From: Zobellia amurskyensis
GTDB lineage: Bacteria > Bacteroidota > Bacteroidia > Flavobacteriales > Flavobacteriaceae
Assembly: GCF_009725985.1 (NCBI RefSeq)
Contig: NZ_RCNR01000014.1
Coordinates: 1 to 64,000, forward strand
Length of the DNA stretch: 64,000 nt
Direction: 5' to 3'
A model generated the notes under the pieces. The model had not been told where the DNA came from. It saw only the letters and a list, made by a program, of their open reading frames with translations, and did no database searches. Below, one piece after another: positions 28,589 to 37,392 of the stretch (positions within the stretch are counted from its first letter, which is position 1; every line of letters begins with the position of its first letter). The position numbers and the translations under genes were made by a program.

Positions 28589-29464
28589 CTAAACCGTATC
28601 AAAATTGTACTGGTTTCTGTAAAGGGTAGGGGTTTTTCCTGTGATGTTTTTAAACGAGCGACTGAAATAAGTAAAACTATCAAACCCACACTCATAGCAG
28701 ATTTGACTGGTCGACAGGTCATTGCTTTGTAAAAGCTTACAGGCATAGCCTATTCTAGCTTCCTTAACGAATTGAGAAAATGTTTTCCGGGTCTTCTTTT
28801 TAAAGAATCTACAGAATGCACTTTTGGAAAGATTCAGCAGATTTGCCGCCTCATCTAAATTTATGTTCTCGGTCAGATGTTCCATAACATACTCATAAAC
28901 TTTATCCAGTCTTTCGTCATTTCCCTTATTAAACGATTTAACAAAACCCGAAGTGGCCAAGAGCTGGTGCTCGGTATTGGTTGCAATATCGTTCAATACC
29001 TCAAAGAACAACATCAGTTTTTCAAAACCTTCAGTATGGGGCAGCTTTTCGATTTTTACTGCGATTTCCGTTCGGGCTGGGCCATCTATACGAATACCGT
29101 ATTTTGCCTTTTTCAACAGGTCGTCTACCGATTTTATGCCTTCTAGGGTCAAAAACCTGCTTCCCCAAAGCTCAGGTTCAAAATGGATAATTATTGCAGC
29201 GGCATGATTACCCGAGGTGTTCTGGTAATAGGATGCTTCGTTCTGCCATAGGTGTGGCAAATTAGGACCGATCAATACCAAATCGCCCACAGAGAACTGG
29301 TCAATATGATCACCAATAAACCGTATTCCATCACTCTTTAAAATAAGGGTAAGCTCAATTTGGTCGTGAAAGTGCCACGAGTTATAAAAATGGGGCAATT
29401 CATCTTTTCTAACTTCAAATGCCTTATTAGAGGGTAGTGTTATTTTCTGGGAAATGGCTTTCAT
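28589..29464 (-). CDS. AraC-family regulator with cupin sensor domain
   Basis: A 291-residue regulator. The N-terminal cupin (about 15-100) carries SWHFHDQIELTLIL and a later PNLPHLWQNE, the usual His-rich pocket. The C-terminal double helix-turn-helix (about 185-285) carries LDEAANLLNLSKSAFCRFFKKKTRKTF and TSQICYECGFDSFTYFSRSFKNITGKTP. It is transcribed divergently from the RraA/dehydratase/lactonase/SDR operon and most likely activates it in response to the sugar or a sugar acid. The 140-base gap holds several inverted repeats that suit an AraC dimer. Confidence 0.9.
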   Translation of the reverse strand: MKAISQKITLPSNKAFEVRKDELPHFYNSWHFHDQIELTLILKSDGIRFIGDHIDQFSVGDLVLIGPNLPHLWQNEASYYQNTSGNHAAAIIIHFEPELWGSRFLTLEGIKSVDDLLKKAKYGIRIDGPARTEIAVKIEKLPHTEGFEKLMLFFEVLNDIATNTEHQLLATSGFVKSFNKGNDERLDKVYEYVMEHLTENINLDEAANLLNLSKSAFCRFFKKKTRKTFSQFVKEARIGYACKLLQSNDLSTSQICYECGFDSFTYFSRSFKNITGKTPTLYRNQYNFDTV

Positions 29465-29604
29465 AGACGCTTATATTGTCAATTTGTAATTCAAATTATC
29501 AATAAAATGTGAATATAGTGCATTTTATTGTAAACGGTGTGGAGGTGTTGAGTGCTCTTGTACACTAGTTTTGGATTTCTAATCTATTCTAAAAATAAGC
29601 GTAT
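29465..29604. promoter_or_regulatory. AraC-type operator array between araC-like gene and sugar-acid operon
   Basis: There are three nested inverted repeats in 140 bases. CAATAAAATG (29500-29509) / CATTTTATTG (29521-29530) is a perfect 10-bp repeat with arm centres 21 bases apart, about two helical turns. AATTTG / CAAATT spans 29481-29497. ACGCTTAT (29467-29474) and its inverse ATAAGCGT (29595-29602) each lie within a few bases of the two start codons. This symmetry suggests looping or dual repression of both genes. Confidence 0.55.
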
Positions 29605-30300
29605 ATGAATGTACAGGATATGTCGGATGAAGAATTGTTCACAGCGGCCCGAAAAGAATTGTTTACGGCCGTAGTTGGCGATGCTATGGATAAGATGAAA
29701 TTGCTCCATCAGTTTTTACCGGCCAGAATACAGCCGCTTAAATCTGACATGCTTTTAATAGGAAGGGCCATGACCGTGCTTGAAGCCGATACTTTTGAAG
29801 AAACGCCAAGCTTCACCAACAACCCTATACTTAAAAAACCATTCGGCTTAATGCTAGAGGCATTGGATGATCTGAAAAAAGACGAGGTCTACATATGTAC
29901 GGGAGCCTCTGATCACTATGCATTGATCGGAGAGATTATGATGACCAGAGCCCAAAAACTGGGTGCTGCCGGTGCCGTGGTCAATGGCTATTCCAGAGAT
30001 ACTCATGGAATGCTAGATTTGGATATGCCCATTTTTTCCTATGGAAATTATGCGCAAGACCAAGGGCCTAGAGGACGGGTGATCGATTTTCGGGTGCCCA
30101 TAGAAATAGAAGGCGTGAGGATCAATCCCGGCGATATTGTTGTAGGTGATGTAGATGGCGTTTGTGTTGTGCCTAAAGAACATGAGAAGGAAGTTTTTGA
30201 ACGTGCTTTTGAAAAAGCAAGGGGCGAACGAAAAGTGCTGAAAGCGGTACAAGATGGGATGAGCGCTGTAGATGCATGGAACACCTATGGTATCATGTAA
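29605..30300 (+). CDS. RraA-family aldolase/lyase-like protein
   Basis: A 231-residue member of the RraA/HMG-aldolase family. Key segments: AVVGDAMDKMKLLHQFLPARIQPL near the N-terminus; GAAGAVVNGYSRDTHGM, with the Arg-Asp that binds substrate and metal; and GDIVVGDVDGVCVVPKE. Family members cleave 4-hydroxy-2-oxo acids such as 4-carboxy-4-hydroxy-2-oxoadipate, or act as RNase E inhibitors in enterobacteria. As the first gene of an operon with a sugar-acid dehydratase, lactonase and SDR, it most plausibly cleaves a 2-keto-3-deoxy sugar acid to pyruvate and an aldehyde. That role is inference. Confidence 0.85.
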   Translation: MNVQDMSDEELFTAARKELFTAVVGDAMDKMKLLHQFLPARIQPLKSDMLLIGRAMTVLEADTFEETPSFTNNPILKKPFGLMLEALDDLKKDEVYICTGASDHYALIGEIMMTRAQKLGAAGAVVNGYSRDTHGMLDLDMPIFSYGNYAQDQGPRGRVIDFRVPIEIEGVRINPGDIVVGDVDGVCVVPKEHEKEVFERAFEKARGERKVLKAVQDGMSAVDAWNTYGIM

Positions 30301-30345
30301 ACTGCAAAAAAGAGAAGAGAGTAATATTAATTCGAATATTGTATA

Positions 30346-31506
30346 ATGAAAATAACCGAAGTAAAAGTTTGGCTGGTAGAAGGGGTAAAATATAACTGGA
30401 CACTATTAAAAATCTATACGGATACCGGCCATACCGGTGTGGGTGAGGCAACAAACTGGCCCGGTAGCCAAATTGTGGAGGCCGCTACCCGAGAACTAGG
30501 TGAAAGAATTATAGGTCTTGACCCCATGCGAACCGATTTTATATGGACAAAATTATACCGTGATTTAAACTGGGTGGGACCTTATGGCGCCAGTATGTGT
30601 GCTATAAGTGGTATTGATATGGCTCTTTTGGATCTTAAGGGCAAGGTTTTAGGAGTTCCCATGTATGAGCTGTTGGGAGGTCAGTACCGTACGGAAATTC
30701 CTTTATATGCCAATTATTGGTTTGTAGGTGGCGGCCATAATACAGAAGATTATGTACGTCAGGCCAAGATTGTAAAGGAGGCTGGTTTTAGCGGCTTGAA
30801 ATTTGACCCCTTTGCACATACCAATTATTTTTATGGAGAAGATCTTAGTACGGAGCTTACCCTTACCAGAACACAACAAGATTTGGCATTTAATATAAGT
30901 AAGGCCGTTCGAGAGGCCATTGGTCCGGATATGGACATGATGATAGAAACCCATGCCATGCTGAATTTTAAGGTTGCCGTGGCCATGGCGGAACGATTGG
31001 CTGCCTTGGACATCGCTTGGTTTGAGGAGCCGGCAGGACCGGAAAGTGCAAAGACCCTCAGGGCTTTTAGAGAACGCATAGACCCTAAAGTTTCTATTTG
31101 TGTAGGGGAAAGACACTACACGCGCTATGGCATACGCGATGTTCTGGAGAGCTACGTGGCCGATATTATCATGCCTGATATTACAAGGTGCGGTGGCCCT
31201 AGTGAAATGAAACGGATGGCAACAATGGCGGAAGCTTACAATGTTTTAGTAGCTCCACATAATCCCAATGGACCATTATCCACATTGGCAAGTTCTCATG
31301 TTTGCGCTTCTATTCCCAATTTCTTTCGTCAGGAATTTATTTTCAACGATGTACCTTGGAGGGACGAAGTTATAAGTCACCCCTTAAATATTAAAAGTGG
31401 TAAATTGATAATTTCGGATAGACCCGGACTTGGTGTTGATCTCGTTGAGAGTGAAATGGAAAAACACCCAGGCATACGTAAACACAGGGAAGGGTATTAT
31501 ATTTAA
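30346..31506 (+). CDS. enolase-superfamily sugar-acid dehydratase (MR/MLE)
   Basis: A 386-residue mandelate racemase/muconate lactonizing enzyme relative. The N-terminal capping domain ends near 115; the barrel follows. GLKFDPF carries Lys152. Metal ligands are likely Glu201 (in MIETHAML, with His203), Glu227 (FEEP) and Glu255 (GERHYTR). His305 in APHNPNGPLSTLAS is the probable second base. The KFDPF and HNPNGP stretches are seen in aldonate dehydratases such as galactonate and gluconate/arabinonate dehydratases, so I predict dehydration of an aldonate to the 2-keto-3-deoxy acid. Exact substrate is open. It lies second in the operon, 45 bases after the RraA gene. Confidence 0.87.
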   Translation: MKITEVKVWLVEGVKYNWTLLKIYTDTGHTGVGEATNWPGSQIVEAATRELGERIIGLDPMRTDFIWTKLYRDLNWVGPYGASMCAISGIDMALLDLKGKVLGVPMYELLGGQYRTEIPLYANYWFVGGGHNTEDYVRQAKIVKEAGFSGLKFDPFAHTNYFYGEDLSTELTLTRTQQDLAFNISKAVREAIGPDMDMMIETHAMLNFKVAVAMAERLAALDIAWFEEPAGPESAKTLRAFRERIDPKVSICVGERHYTRYGIRDVLESYVADIIMPDITRCGGPSEMKRMATMAEAYNVLVAPHNPNGPLSTLASSHVCASIPNFFRQEFIFNDVPWRDEVISHPLNIKSGKLIISDRPGLGVDLVESEMEKHPGIRKHREGYYI

Positions 31507-31525
31507 CTAAACACAGTAGAGTTAT

Positions 31526-32413
31526 ATGGTTGAAACGGTTCTAGATAGTACGGCAACATTAGGTGAAGGAGTTTTTTGGCATCCCCAAGAGAAAAAAGTC
31601 TATTGGGTAGATATTTATGGCAAAGAAATTCACGCTACCGACCCAAAGACCGGAAGTAACCAAACTTTTAAACTTCCTGAATATGTGGGTACTATTGCTC
31701 CGATAAATACAGGGGGATTGTTGGTGGCCTTAGAAAATGGTGTAGTTGAACTAGATACCGAAACAGGTGAATTTTTCTCCGTTTTAGAACTGGAAAAAGA
31801 TAAACCCAGTAATAGGTTCAACGACGGTAAGTGCGACCCAAAGGGAAGGTTTTGGGTAGGTAGCATGTGTCGCGAAGGCTTAAAGCCAACAGGAGCTTTA
31901 TACAGTATAAACACAGACAAGAGCTTTGTGAAAAGAGTGGAAAATATTACCGTGTCAAACGGTATCACTTGGAGTTTAGACCATAAGACCATGTACTATA
32001 TAGACTCGCCAACAAGAAAAGTAGTCGCGTATTCGTATGACGTAGAAACAGGGAGTATATCTAACCCCATAAAAGTGATTGATGTACCGGAGGAATTTGG
32101 TTTTCCCGATGGGATGACGATTGATAATGAGGGAATGTTATGGATCGCGCTATGGGGCGGAAACTCGGTATCTCAATGGAACCCCAATACAGGTGAGCTT
32201 ATCCAAAAGATAATAATACCTGCCCCTCATGTAACATCATGTGCTTTTGGAGGAGAAGATCAGCGCAAACTTTTTATCACGACGGCAAGAGAAGGACTTA
32301 CCGAAGCACAGTTGGACGAATATCCATTAAGTGGGAGCCTTTTTACCATAGAGCTACCTGTTGGCGGCCCGGAGGTTTTCTTTTTTAATAAATTAATAGC
32401 TCCTAATGCTTAA
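31526..32413 (+). CDS. SMP-30/gluconolactonase-family sugar lactonase
   Basis: A 295-residue six-bladed propeller hydrolase. Metal-site residues are visible: Glu in TLGEGVFWHPQEKKVYWVDI, Asn in SNRFNDGKCDPKGRFWVGSM, Asn in TVSNGITWSLDHKTMYYIDS, and Asp in FPDGMTIDNEGMLWIALWGG. It has no signal peptide, so it acts in the cytoplasm. It would open the aldono-lactone made by the SDR gene product and supply the acid to the dehydratase. It starts 19 bases after the dehydratase gene. Confidence 0.92.
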   Translation: MVETVLDSTATLGEGVFWHPQEKKVYWVDIYGKEIHATDPKTGSNQTFKLPEYVGTIAPINTGGLLVALENGVVELDTETGEFFSVLELEKDKPSNRFNDGKCDPKGRFWVGSMCREGLKPTGALYSINTDKSFVKRVENITVSNGITWSLDHKTMYYIDSPTRKVVAYSYDVETGSISNPIKVIDVPEEFGFPDGMTIDNEGMLWIALWGGNSVSQWNPNTGELIQKIIIPAPHVTSCAFGGEDQRKLFITTAREGLTEAQLDEYPLSGSLFTIELPVGGPEVFFFNKLIAPNA

Positions 32414-32425
32414 TTACAAATTGAT

Positions 32426-33214
32426 ATGTTAAACATAGATTTTAAAAATAAGGTTGTACTAATTACAGGAGTAACCAGCGGTATAGGAGCTGGAATAGCA
32501 GCCATATTTTCAGAAGCAGGCTGTCTTGTTTCGGGTTGTGGAAGAAGGGAAGAATCCCATACTGATGTGCAAGAGTTTCATAACAAAGGAAAGCAATACG
32601 AATCAGCTACTCTCTATACCCAAACCGATGTTACAAACGATGACGACCTGAAAAATCTTGTTGACCGTACCGCAGACAAATTTGGGAAAATCGATTTTTT
32701 AATATCCAATGCAGGAGCGAATTCTTTTCAGGGAGCAAAGGAATGTAGCGATTCGGATTTTGATAAAAACCTAAACCTGAACTTGAGGTCGCATTGGAAA
32801 ATAAGTCAATTGTGTCAACCTCATTTGAGTAAGAGCGATAGTGGAACCATCGTTATTATCACTTCAAACCACGGCTATGCTACCATGTCGGGCTGTTTTC
32901 CATATAACACCACTAAAACGGCATTAAGAGGTTTAGTACAGTCGTTAGCAATTGAATGGGGACCAAAAATAAGGGCCGTGGGTATAGCTCCAGGGTTTAT
33001 AGAAACTGCGGGAACTCAAACTTGGTTCGACTCTTTTCCTGACCCAGAGGAAGAACGCAAGAGAACCAATGCTTTACATCCTAGTGGAAGAATCGGAACA
33101 CCAGAGGAGGTGGGAGCCTTTTGCGCTTTCTTATGTAGTGCATATGGAAAATTCATGAACGGAACCACATACCTAATGGACGGGGGAAGGTCTGCACTAA
33201 TGCAAGACGCCTAA
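32426..33214 (+). CDS. short-chain dehydrogenase/reductase, likely sugar 1-dehydrogenase
   Basis: A 262-residue classical SDR. The cofactor loop is VLITGVTSGIGAGIAAIF. The NAG motif is ISNAGANSFQG. The catalytic triad is Ser in IITSNHGYATMSG with Tyr and Lys in PYNTTKTALRG. The C-terminal GTTYLMDGGRSAL is family-typical. The sugar operon context suggests oxidation of an aldose at C1 to the lactone, the first step of the pathway. Other polyol or keto-sugar reactions are possible, since SDR specificity is not readable from sequence. It is last in the operon, 12 bases after the lactonase gene. Confidence 0.9.
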   Translation: MLNIDFKNKVVLITGVTSGIGAGIAAIFSEAGCLVSGCGRREESHTDVQEFHNKGKQYESATLYTQTDVTNDDDLKNLVDRTADKFGKIDFLISNAGANSFQGAKECSDSDFDKNLNLNLRSHWKISQLCQPHLSKSDSGTIVIITSNHGYATMSGCFPYNTTKTALRGLVQSLAIEWGPKIRAVGIAPGFIETAGTQTWFDSFPDPEEERKRTNALHPSGRIGTPEEVGAFCAFLCSAYGKFMNGTTYLMDGGRSALMQDA

Positions 33215-33310
33215 TTACAACACCGTTTTTCGATTACTATTTATAGAAAACTTACGCGCACAATAGTGTGGGGTAGTGGGTAGAAATATTTCAAAAGAAG
33301 GAGAGAAAAT

Positions 33311-33871
33311 ATGATAATAGAAAAGGACCAGGTTTTAGTAAGTAATCTAAAAGCTGGTGATATAAAGGCATATGAGGCACTATATGAAAAGTATAGGAAT
33401 AGACTCTATCACTTTGCATTCGGATATTTAAAATCCCATGTAGAAGCAGAAGGATTGGTGCAAGATGTTTTTGTTATCATATGGAAAAAGAGAGCTGATT
33501 TAAAGCCGGAATGCTCCTTTAAATCTTACATTTTCACCATAGGCTTCAATCAAATTAAAAGCATGTTTTCAAAAAGAACCGCTCATAAAAATTACATGAA
33601 CTCTAAAGCAGACGCTGAAAGTTTAGATTATTCTACCATGAATATGGTTGATTATACTTTTCTGATGGATAACCTTATGGGCGTTGTTGCAAAAATTCCG
33701 TTGCGAAGAAGAGAAACCTTTATGAAGAGTAGGTTTGATGGCTTGTCGGTAAAAGAAATTGCACAAGAAATGGAGGTCAGTCCAAAAACGGTCGAGAACC
33801 AGATTACACTAGCATTACGGTTTATAAAATCGAATTTGGCGGTAGAAAGAAGCCTGGTGAGTTCTCGTTAA
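33311..33871 (+). CDS. ECF-type RNA polymerase sigma factor, Bacteroidota family
   Basis: A 186-residue sigma-70 family factor. Region 2 is AYEALYEKYRNRLYHFAFGYLKSHVEAEGLVQDVFVIIWKKR (about 17-58). Region 4 is RRRETFMKSRFDGLSVKEIAQEMEVSPKTVENQI (about 134-167). Members of this group usually pair with a FecR-like anti-sigma gene next to SusC/SusD. None is present here, and the nearest susC is on the other strand 12.5 kb away. It is an orphan factor whose targets are unknown. Confidence 0.9.
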   Translation: MIIEKDQVLVSNLKAGDIKAYEALYEKYRNRLYHFAFGYLKSHVEAEGLVQDVFVIIWKKRADLKPECSFKSYIFTIGFNQIKSMFSKRTAHKNYMNSKADAESLDYSTMNMVDYTFLMDNLMGVVAKIPLRRRETFMKSRFDGLSVKEIAQEMEVSPKTVENQITLALRFIKSNLAVERSLVSSR

Positions 33872-33997
33872 GCATTCTATTCTTTACGTTTTCTTAGATG
33901 TTGACACTACAAAAGATTCAATAAAAATACGGGAACAATAGAAGTAGATGTAGTTTTTAGGTAAATCCATATCTTTATATGAATTAAAAATACTGGA

Positions 33998-34477
33998 TTG
34001 GAAATAGTAGAAACGCATAAAAAGGAATACACCATTTCAACCGATAAGGATAAATTGGACATTCTTAGTATTCATAAATTTCTAGCAAATGAAGCGGACT
34101 GGAGTAACGGAATTCCTATGAATACGCTAAAAATATCCATTGAAAACTCTCTGAATTTTGGACTGTATCATAAAAACAAACAAATAGGGTACGCCAGAAT
34201 AATTTCAGACTATTCCACAATTGCCTATTTAGGAGATGTATTTGTTCTAAAAGAATATAGAGGAAAAGGATTAAGTAAGTGGTTGATAAATGAAATCATG
34301 CAACATCCAAACCTACAAGGATTAAGACGATGGATTTTACTAACAGATACTGCAGAATGGCTTTATAAGAAATTTGGATTCACAGAATTGCCTCGTCCCG
34401 AATTTTATATGGAAAAGCACAATCCAAATGTTTATAAAGGAATAGAAATTACTAAAGGTAACGCTCAAGAAAGCTAA
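33998..34477 (+). CDS. GNAT-family N-acetyltransferase
   Basis: A 159-residue acetyl-CoA-dependent acyltransferase. The acetyl-CoA binding region reads YLGDVFVLKEYRGKGLSKWLINEIMQHP (R-G-K-G-L variant of the Q/R-x-x-G-x-G/A motif). The late stretch LTDTAEWLYKKFGFTELP is typical of small flavobacterial GNATs. The start is a TTG at 33998: the only nearby ATG (33979) hits a stop at once, and the next in-frame ATG would remove about 40 family-like residues. The acyl acceptor is unknown. Confidence 0.85.
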   Translation: MEIVETHKKEYTISTDKDKLDILSIHKFLANEADWSNGIPMNTLKISIENSLNFGLYHKNKQIGYARIISDYSTIAYLGDVFVLKEYRGKGLSKWLINEIMQHPNLQGLRRWILLTDTAEWLYKKFGFTELPRPEFYMEKHNPNVYKGIEITKGNAQES

Positions 34478-34613
34478 AAATAGGATTGTTTAGCAATCAA
34501 CTGACCTTATAAAAATTCAATTAAAACCACTCATTTTCTACACCCAAAAATGTGACTTTTAATCACTCACATTTTCAACCAAATGCCCAATTACATCAGA
34601 GTAGTCGCCATTA

Positions 34614-34680
34614 TGTGGTAAAATGCCACAAATGTTCTACACCGCGCTTCATTTGTAATATGGTCAACCTAGTAATTTTC
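34614..34680 (+). promoter_or_regulatory. candidate promoter and palindrome upstream of the xylanase operon
   Basis: The palindrome TGTGG (34614-34618) / CCACA (34626-34630) precedes a Bacteroidota-type promoter. TTTG at 34652-34655, 17 bases, then TAATTTTC at 34673-34680 matches TAnnTTTG at 7 of 8 positions. It sits about 80 bases before the xylanase start. The palindrome is a possible HTCS or LacI site. Confidence 0.4.
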
Positions 34681-34761
34681 CGACTTTTATCAAACCTATA
34701 GCCTAGAGAGTTGACTAGTGTTATTATCAATTTCTTTATTTAACCTTTTTAAATTAATGAT

Positions 34762-35901
34762 ATGTTTAAATCCGTTGTATTATTTTTTGCAATTCTGTTG
34801 TTTTTGTTCGGTTTTGGAAAAATCAAGGAAAGTAAATTTCAAACCGAAGACGATGTTGCCAGTCTCAAAAAAGTGTACGAGAAAGATTTTTATATAGGAG
34901 CGGCTATTAACGATCGGATTATTACCGGAAACGATACTAAAGCGCTTAAGGTTTTAAAAGAAGAATTCAATTCTCTTAGTCCGGAAAATGTAATGAAATG
35001 GGAAGCACTTCACCCATCTCCCGACACCTATAATTTTGAAATGGCAGACCAATACGTGGCCCTTGGTAAAAAGAACAATATGCACATTGTAGGGCATACC
35101 TTATTATGGCATAGCCAAATTGGTCAGTGGATGAATTCCGTTAAGGATAGCGCTACAATGGCTAATTATATTAAAGAGCACATAACTACGGTTGCCAGTA
35201 GGTACAAGGGAAAGATAGATACTTGGGATGTGGTAAACGAAGCCCTAAATGAAGATGGTTCCCTACGGGAATCTGTTTTTTTGAAAGTTATGGGTGAACG
35301 GTATTTGGAATTTGCATTTAAAATGGCAGAAAAAGCGGACCCAACCGCCGAACTATATTACAACGATTACAACATGTGGAAACCTAAAAAGAGAGAAGGA
35401 GCCATTCAGCTTATAGAAACACTTCAGAAAAACGGAGCCAAGATAAATGGGGTGGGTATGCAAGGCCACTGGGGCCTGACGGAGCCGTCGTTGGAAGAAG
35501 TAGAGAAAAGTATTATAGCCTATTCCAAATTAGGGATTAAGGTGGCTATTACCGAATTGGACGTAACCGTTCTACCAAATCCGTGGGAACTTGAAGGAGC
35601 GGAAATAAGTCAGAATTTTGAGAATAGCGAAGAAATGAACCCGTATCCAGATGCTTTGCCAGATTCTGTAGAAGTACAGTTGGCGGAGCGTTTCCGCGAT
35701 ATTTTTAAACTCTTCTTGAAGCACAGCGATAAAATTGATAGGGTTACGTTTTGGGGCGTGAACGATAGAAGCTCATGGCTCAATAATTGGCCCATTAAAA
35801 ATAGAACCAATTACCCTTTACTTTTTGATAGAAAATTCGAACCAAAAAAAGCATACCATGCAATAACTCAACTTAAAGCCGAATCAATCAAACAACAGTA
35901 A
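34762..35901 (+). CDS. GH10 endo-1,4-beta-xylanase
   Basis: A 379-residue glycoside hydrolase family 10 enzyme that cuts the xylan backbone with retention. The N-terminus is a signal peptide or membrane anchor (MFKSVVLFFAILLFLFGFGK). The barrel shows LSPENVMKWEALHP, HTLLWHSQIGQWM, the acid/base Glu160 in DTWDVVNEALNEDG, and the nucleophile Glu265 in VAITELDVTVLP. TFWGVNDRSSWLN comes near the end. It is a single catalytic module without an appended carbohydrate-binding domain, so it probably works on oligosaccharides near the cell. It leads the xylanase-symporter-GH43 operon. Confidence 0.96.
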   Translation: MFKSVVLFFAILLFLFGFGKIKESKFQTEDDVASLKKVYEKDFYIGAAINDRIITGNDTKALKVLKEEFNSLSPENVMKWEALHPSPDTYNFEMADQYVALGKKNNMHIVGHTLLWHSQIGQWMNSVKDSATMANYIKEHITTVASRYKGKIDTWDVVNEALNEDGSLRESVFLKVMGERYLEFAFKMAEKADPTAELYYNDYNMWKPKKREGAIQLIETLQKNGAKINGVGMQGHWGLTEPSLEEVEKSIIAYSKLGIKVAITELDVTVLPNPWELEGAEISQNFENSEEMNPYPDALPDSVEVQLAERFRDIFKLFLKHSDKIDRVTFWGVNDRSSWLNNWPIKNRTNYPLLFDRKFEPKKAYHAITQLKAESIKQQ

Positions 35902-35906
35902 TACCC

Positions 35907-37364
35907 ATGAATTTAGAATCTCAAAAATTATCCGTTAAGGAAAAAATAGGCTATAGTCTAGGTGATCTTTCGGCAAATTTGGTCTTTCAGACCTTAATGA
36001 CGTACCTGGCCTATTTTTACACGGACATTTATGGTCTAGAAACAAGTCATGCGTCCGCCATAATATTAACGGTGGGTCTTGTTGCCGCATTTGGTTTCAA
36101 CCCTATTATTGGAGCGCTTGCGGACCGCACAACTTCTAAGTGGGGCAAGTTTAGACCGTGGATTTTATTTACGGCAATTCCTCTTGGGATTGTAGCACTT
36201 TTGGCTTTTAGTACACCGGATTTTGAGTATAAGGGCAAGGTTATTTATGCCGTTGTAACCTATACCTTGTTACTGTTGTTATATGCAGCGAACAATTTGC
36301 CTTACTCCGCATTAAGTGGTGTAATTACAGGAGACATGGGTGAGCGGAACAGTTTGTCCGCTTATCGTTTTGTAGCTGTAATGTTCGCACAGTTTTTTGT
36401 GCAGGTATTCATGTTGCCCATAATTGAATCTGCAGGTAATGGAGATAAAGCTGTAGGTATAGAGATAGTAATGACTTGGTTGGCCATTATTGGCACGGTA
36501 ATGCTTATTATTACTTTTTGGACTACCAAGGAACGTATAGTACCTACTCCAGAACAGAAATCTACCTTAAAAGAAGATTTGGGTGATTTATTCGGTAACA
36601 GACCATGGATTATTATGTTGGTGCTCACCACTCTAGTTTTTATAACCTTGGCAATGAAAGGTGGGTCTTATGTATACTACTTTGAGAACTACGTGGATGA
36701 AGAAAGTCTGACGCTTTTTATACAACCTATTTTGGATGCCCTGGCATCTATTGGTGTCAATTTTTTTGGTGAGAATCCCGTTTCTGCAGGTTTTGGACTT
36801 TTTAATGCAGGAGGTATTATTTTTATGATTGTGGGTATCACGCTTTCAAAAAGATTTGCAGATACATATGGCAAAAGAGATGTCTTTATGGCGGCACTCT
36901 TTTTATCTACGCTATTCATCATCTTCTTTTACTTTTTCTCGCCAACTTCGGTCGGGCTTATTTTTACCTCACAGATTTTTCATGGGTTCTTTTACGGACT
37001 CACTATACCCTTACTCTGGGCAATGATTGCAGATGTAGCCGATTTTTCCGAATGGAAAAATAATAGGAGAGCCACGGCCATCATTTTTTCGGCCATGATG
37101 GTAGGCCTAAAAGGTGGCTTAAGTATCGGGAGTGCATTAGTGACGGCTATTTTAGGAATGTATGGCTATATATCAAAAGAAGCCATGGTTGCGGGAGAGG
37201 CCATTGTACAGCCAGAAACGGCTATTCAAGGAACCAGAATGCTCGTTAGTATTTACCCTGCAATTCCTTTTTTACTGGGGATAGCTTTGTTGTTTCTCTA
37301 TGAAATAAATAAGAAAATGGAAACCCAGATAGAGGTAGATTTAAAGAAACGAAGAATAAAATAA
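35907..37364 (+). CDS. GPH-family sugar:cation symporter
   Basis: A 485-residue transporter of the glycoside-pentoside-hexuronide family with about twelve transmembrane helices. Hallmarks are the opening KLSVKEKIGYSLGDLSANLVFQTLMTYLAYFYTD, the loop GALADRTTSKWGKFRPWILFTAIPLG, and the symmetric MIADVADFSEWKNNRRATAI. It would import xylobiose or xylo-oligosaccharides through the inner membrane. An extra loop near residues 265-295 (VDEESLTLFIQPILDAL) is longer than in MelB-type relatives. It starts 5 bases after the xylanase gene, so they are co-translated. Confidence 0.93.
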   Translation: MNLESQKLSVKEKIGYSLGDLSANLVFQTLMTYLAYFYTDIYGLETSHASAIILTVGLVAAFGFNPIIGALADRTTSKWGKFRPWILFTAIPLGIVALLAFSTPDFEYKGKVIYAVVTYTLLLLLYAANNLPYSALSGVITGDMGERNSLSAYRFVAVMFAQFFVQVFMLPIIESAGNGDKAVGIEIVMTWLAIIGTVMLIITFWTTKERIVPTPEQKSTLKEDLGDLFGNRPWIIMLVLTTLVFITLAMKGGSYVYYFENYVDEESLTLFIQPILDALASIGVNFFGENPVSAGFGLFNAGGIIFMIVGITLSKRFADTYGKRDVFMAALFLSTLFIIFFYFFSPTSVGLIFTSQIFHGFFYGLTIPLLWAMIADVADFSEWKNNRRATAIIFSAMMVGLKGGLSIGSALVTAILGMYGYISKEAMVAGEAIVQPETAIQGTRMLVSIYPAIPFLLGIALLFLYEINKKMETQIEVDLKKRRIK

Positions 37365-37392
37365 TAAAAGCTAAACAAAACACAGATATCAT

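Noticed and set aside
34478-34761. Small gene before the xylanase
   Set aside because: No frame with coding character; the region fits a promoter.
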